A stretch of 64,000 nt of DNA from positions 124,001 to 188,000 of the forward strand of contig NZ_WQHP01000002.1 in NCBI RefSeq assembly GCF_013035315.1, read 5' to 3'. Below, one piece after another: positions 63,804 to 64,000 of the stretch. The notes under the pieces were generated by a model. The model did not search any database. It saw only the letters and a list, made by a program, of their open reading frames with translations, and was not told the origin of the DNA. The DNA is from Ruegeria arenilitoris (GTDB lineage: Bacteria > Pseudomonadota > Alphaproteobacteria > Rhodobacterales > Rhodobacteraceae). Both the position numbers and the translations under genes were made by a program. Positions within the stretch are counted from its first letter, which is position 1; each line of letters begins with the position of its first letter.

Positions 63804-64000
63804 CGATGCCCGTATTCGTGATGTCGTGCGCTTCGCGCTTGAGGATTCCGGTTTCACAACAGTCGAAGCGGCGACCGGTCTTGAGGCGCTGGATCGGTTT
63901 GGCGAGGCTGCCGCGGACCTGATCGTTCTGGACATTGGTATGCCCGACATGGACGGGTTGGAGGCATGCCGGGAAATCCGCCGGACCTCAGACGTTCCGA
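63775..64000 (+). CDS. Response regulator, N-terminal part (cut by window)
   Basis: The first 75 residues form a receiver domain: acidic pair in IADDDARIRD, phosphorylated Asp in LIVLDIGMPDMDG near residue 52. The output domain lies beyond the window. It stands 162 bases after the exosortase target gene on the same strand, and a partner kinase is expected downstream. This fits a two-component system dedicated to the exosortase-target pair. Confidence 0.88.
   Translation, partial: MANHILIADDDARIRDVVRFALEDSGFTTVEAATGLEALDRFGEAAADLIVLDIGMPDMDGLEACREIRRTSDVP

Noticed and set aside
1..64000. CRISPR arrays, tRNA or rRNA genes, insertion sequences, prophage
   Set aside because: I saw no regularly spaced repeats, cloverleaf-like sequences, transposase or integrase motifs, or phage structural genes anywhere in the window.

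Overview
The window is high-GC DNA packed with ATGA/TGATG-overlapping operons. It looks like an alphaproteobacterium of the marine Roseobacter/Rhodobacteraceae type. Pointers are BioR-type boxes in front of bioB, the BioG form of biotin synthesis, choline-sulfatase and carnitine-type genes, TRAP transporters, a bo-type quinol oxidase and T1SS parts carrying dockerin-like tails. This placement is inference. I see no rRNA, tRNA, CRISPR array, complete insertion sequence or integrase.

Layout. 1-4873 (-): peptide ABC transporter (fused OppDF, OppC, OppB, OppA). 5274-6509 (-): lytic transglycosylase. 6685-13219 (+): cyoABCD quinol oxidase, then an EmrAB-like efflux pair. 13216-13982 (-): two CrcB fluoride-channel genes. 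14199-18297 (+): glutamate-synthase-like FMN protein, ECF sigma factor, YfbK-like VWA protein. 18338-22248 (-): Mla/MCE lipid transporter (STAS-MlaE, MlaF, MlaD, lipoprotein). 22500-26726 (+): phosphonate-monoesterase/sulfatase-like enzyme and a two-component pair. 26727-30290: type I secretion ABC and HlyD genes beside two decayed tails. 30464-39097 (+): GlxA/AraC regulator and a seven-gene quaternary-amine operon (CntA-like Rieske oxygenase, choline sulfatase, SDR, BKACE, ALDH, SDR, carnitine-dehydrogenase-like). 39242-44624 (+): bioBFDAGC. 44625-45164: relic region with a second HlyD tail. 45165-47057 (-): SLC13-type permease. 47172-49401 (-): queCDEF, with queE apparently frameshifted. 49528-52752: racemase and GntR regulator, divergent from a ThDP enzyme. 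52713-59991: LysR regulator, divergent from an enolase-superfamily enzyme, a D-amino-acid dehydrogenase-like protein, a TRAP transporter and an SBF-like carrier. 60080-64000 (+): exosortase, VIT/VWA target with PEP-CTERM-like tail, and the start of a response regulator.

How the genes work together. Much of the window is uptake and catabolism of small organic nitrogen compounds (peptides, choline sulfate/carnitine/betaine-like amines, amino acids), each unit with its own local regulator. The most distinctive system is at the right edge: an exosortase fused to an EpsI-like domain, translationally coupled to one VIT-VWA protein that carries the only sorting signal I can see, and followed by a two-component regulator. 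It resembles the dedicated sortase systems of marine proteobacteria, with an exosortase in place of the sortase.
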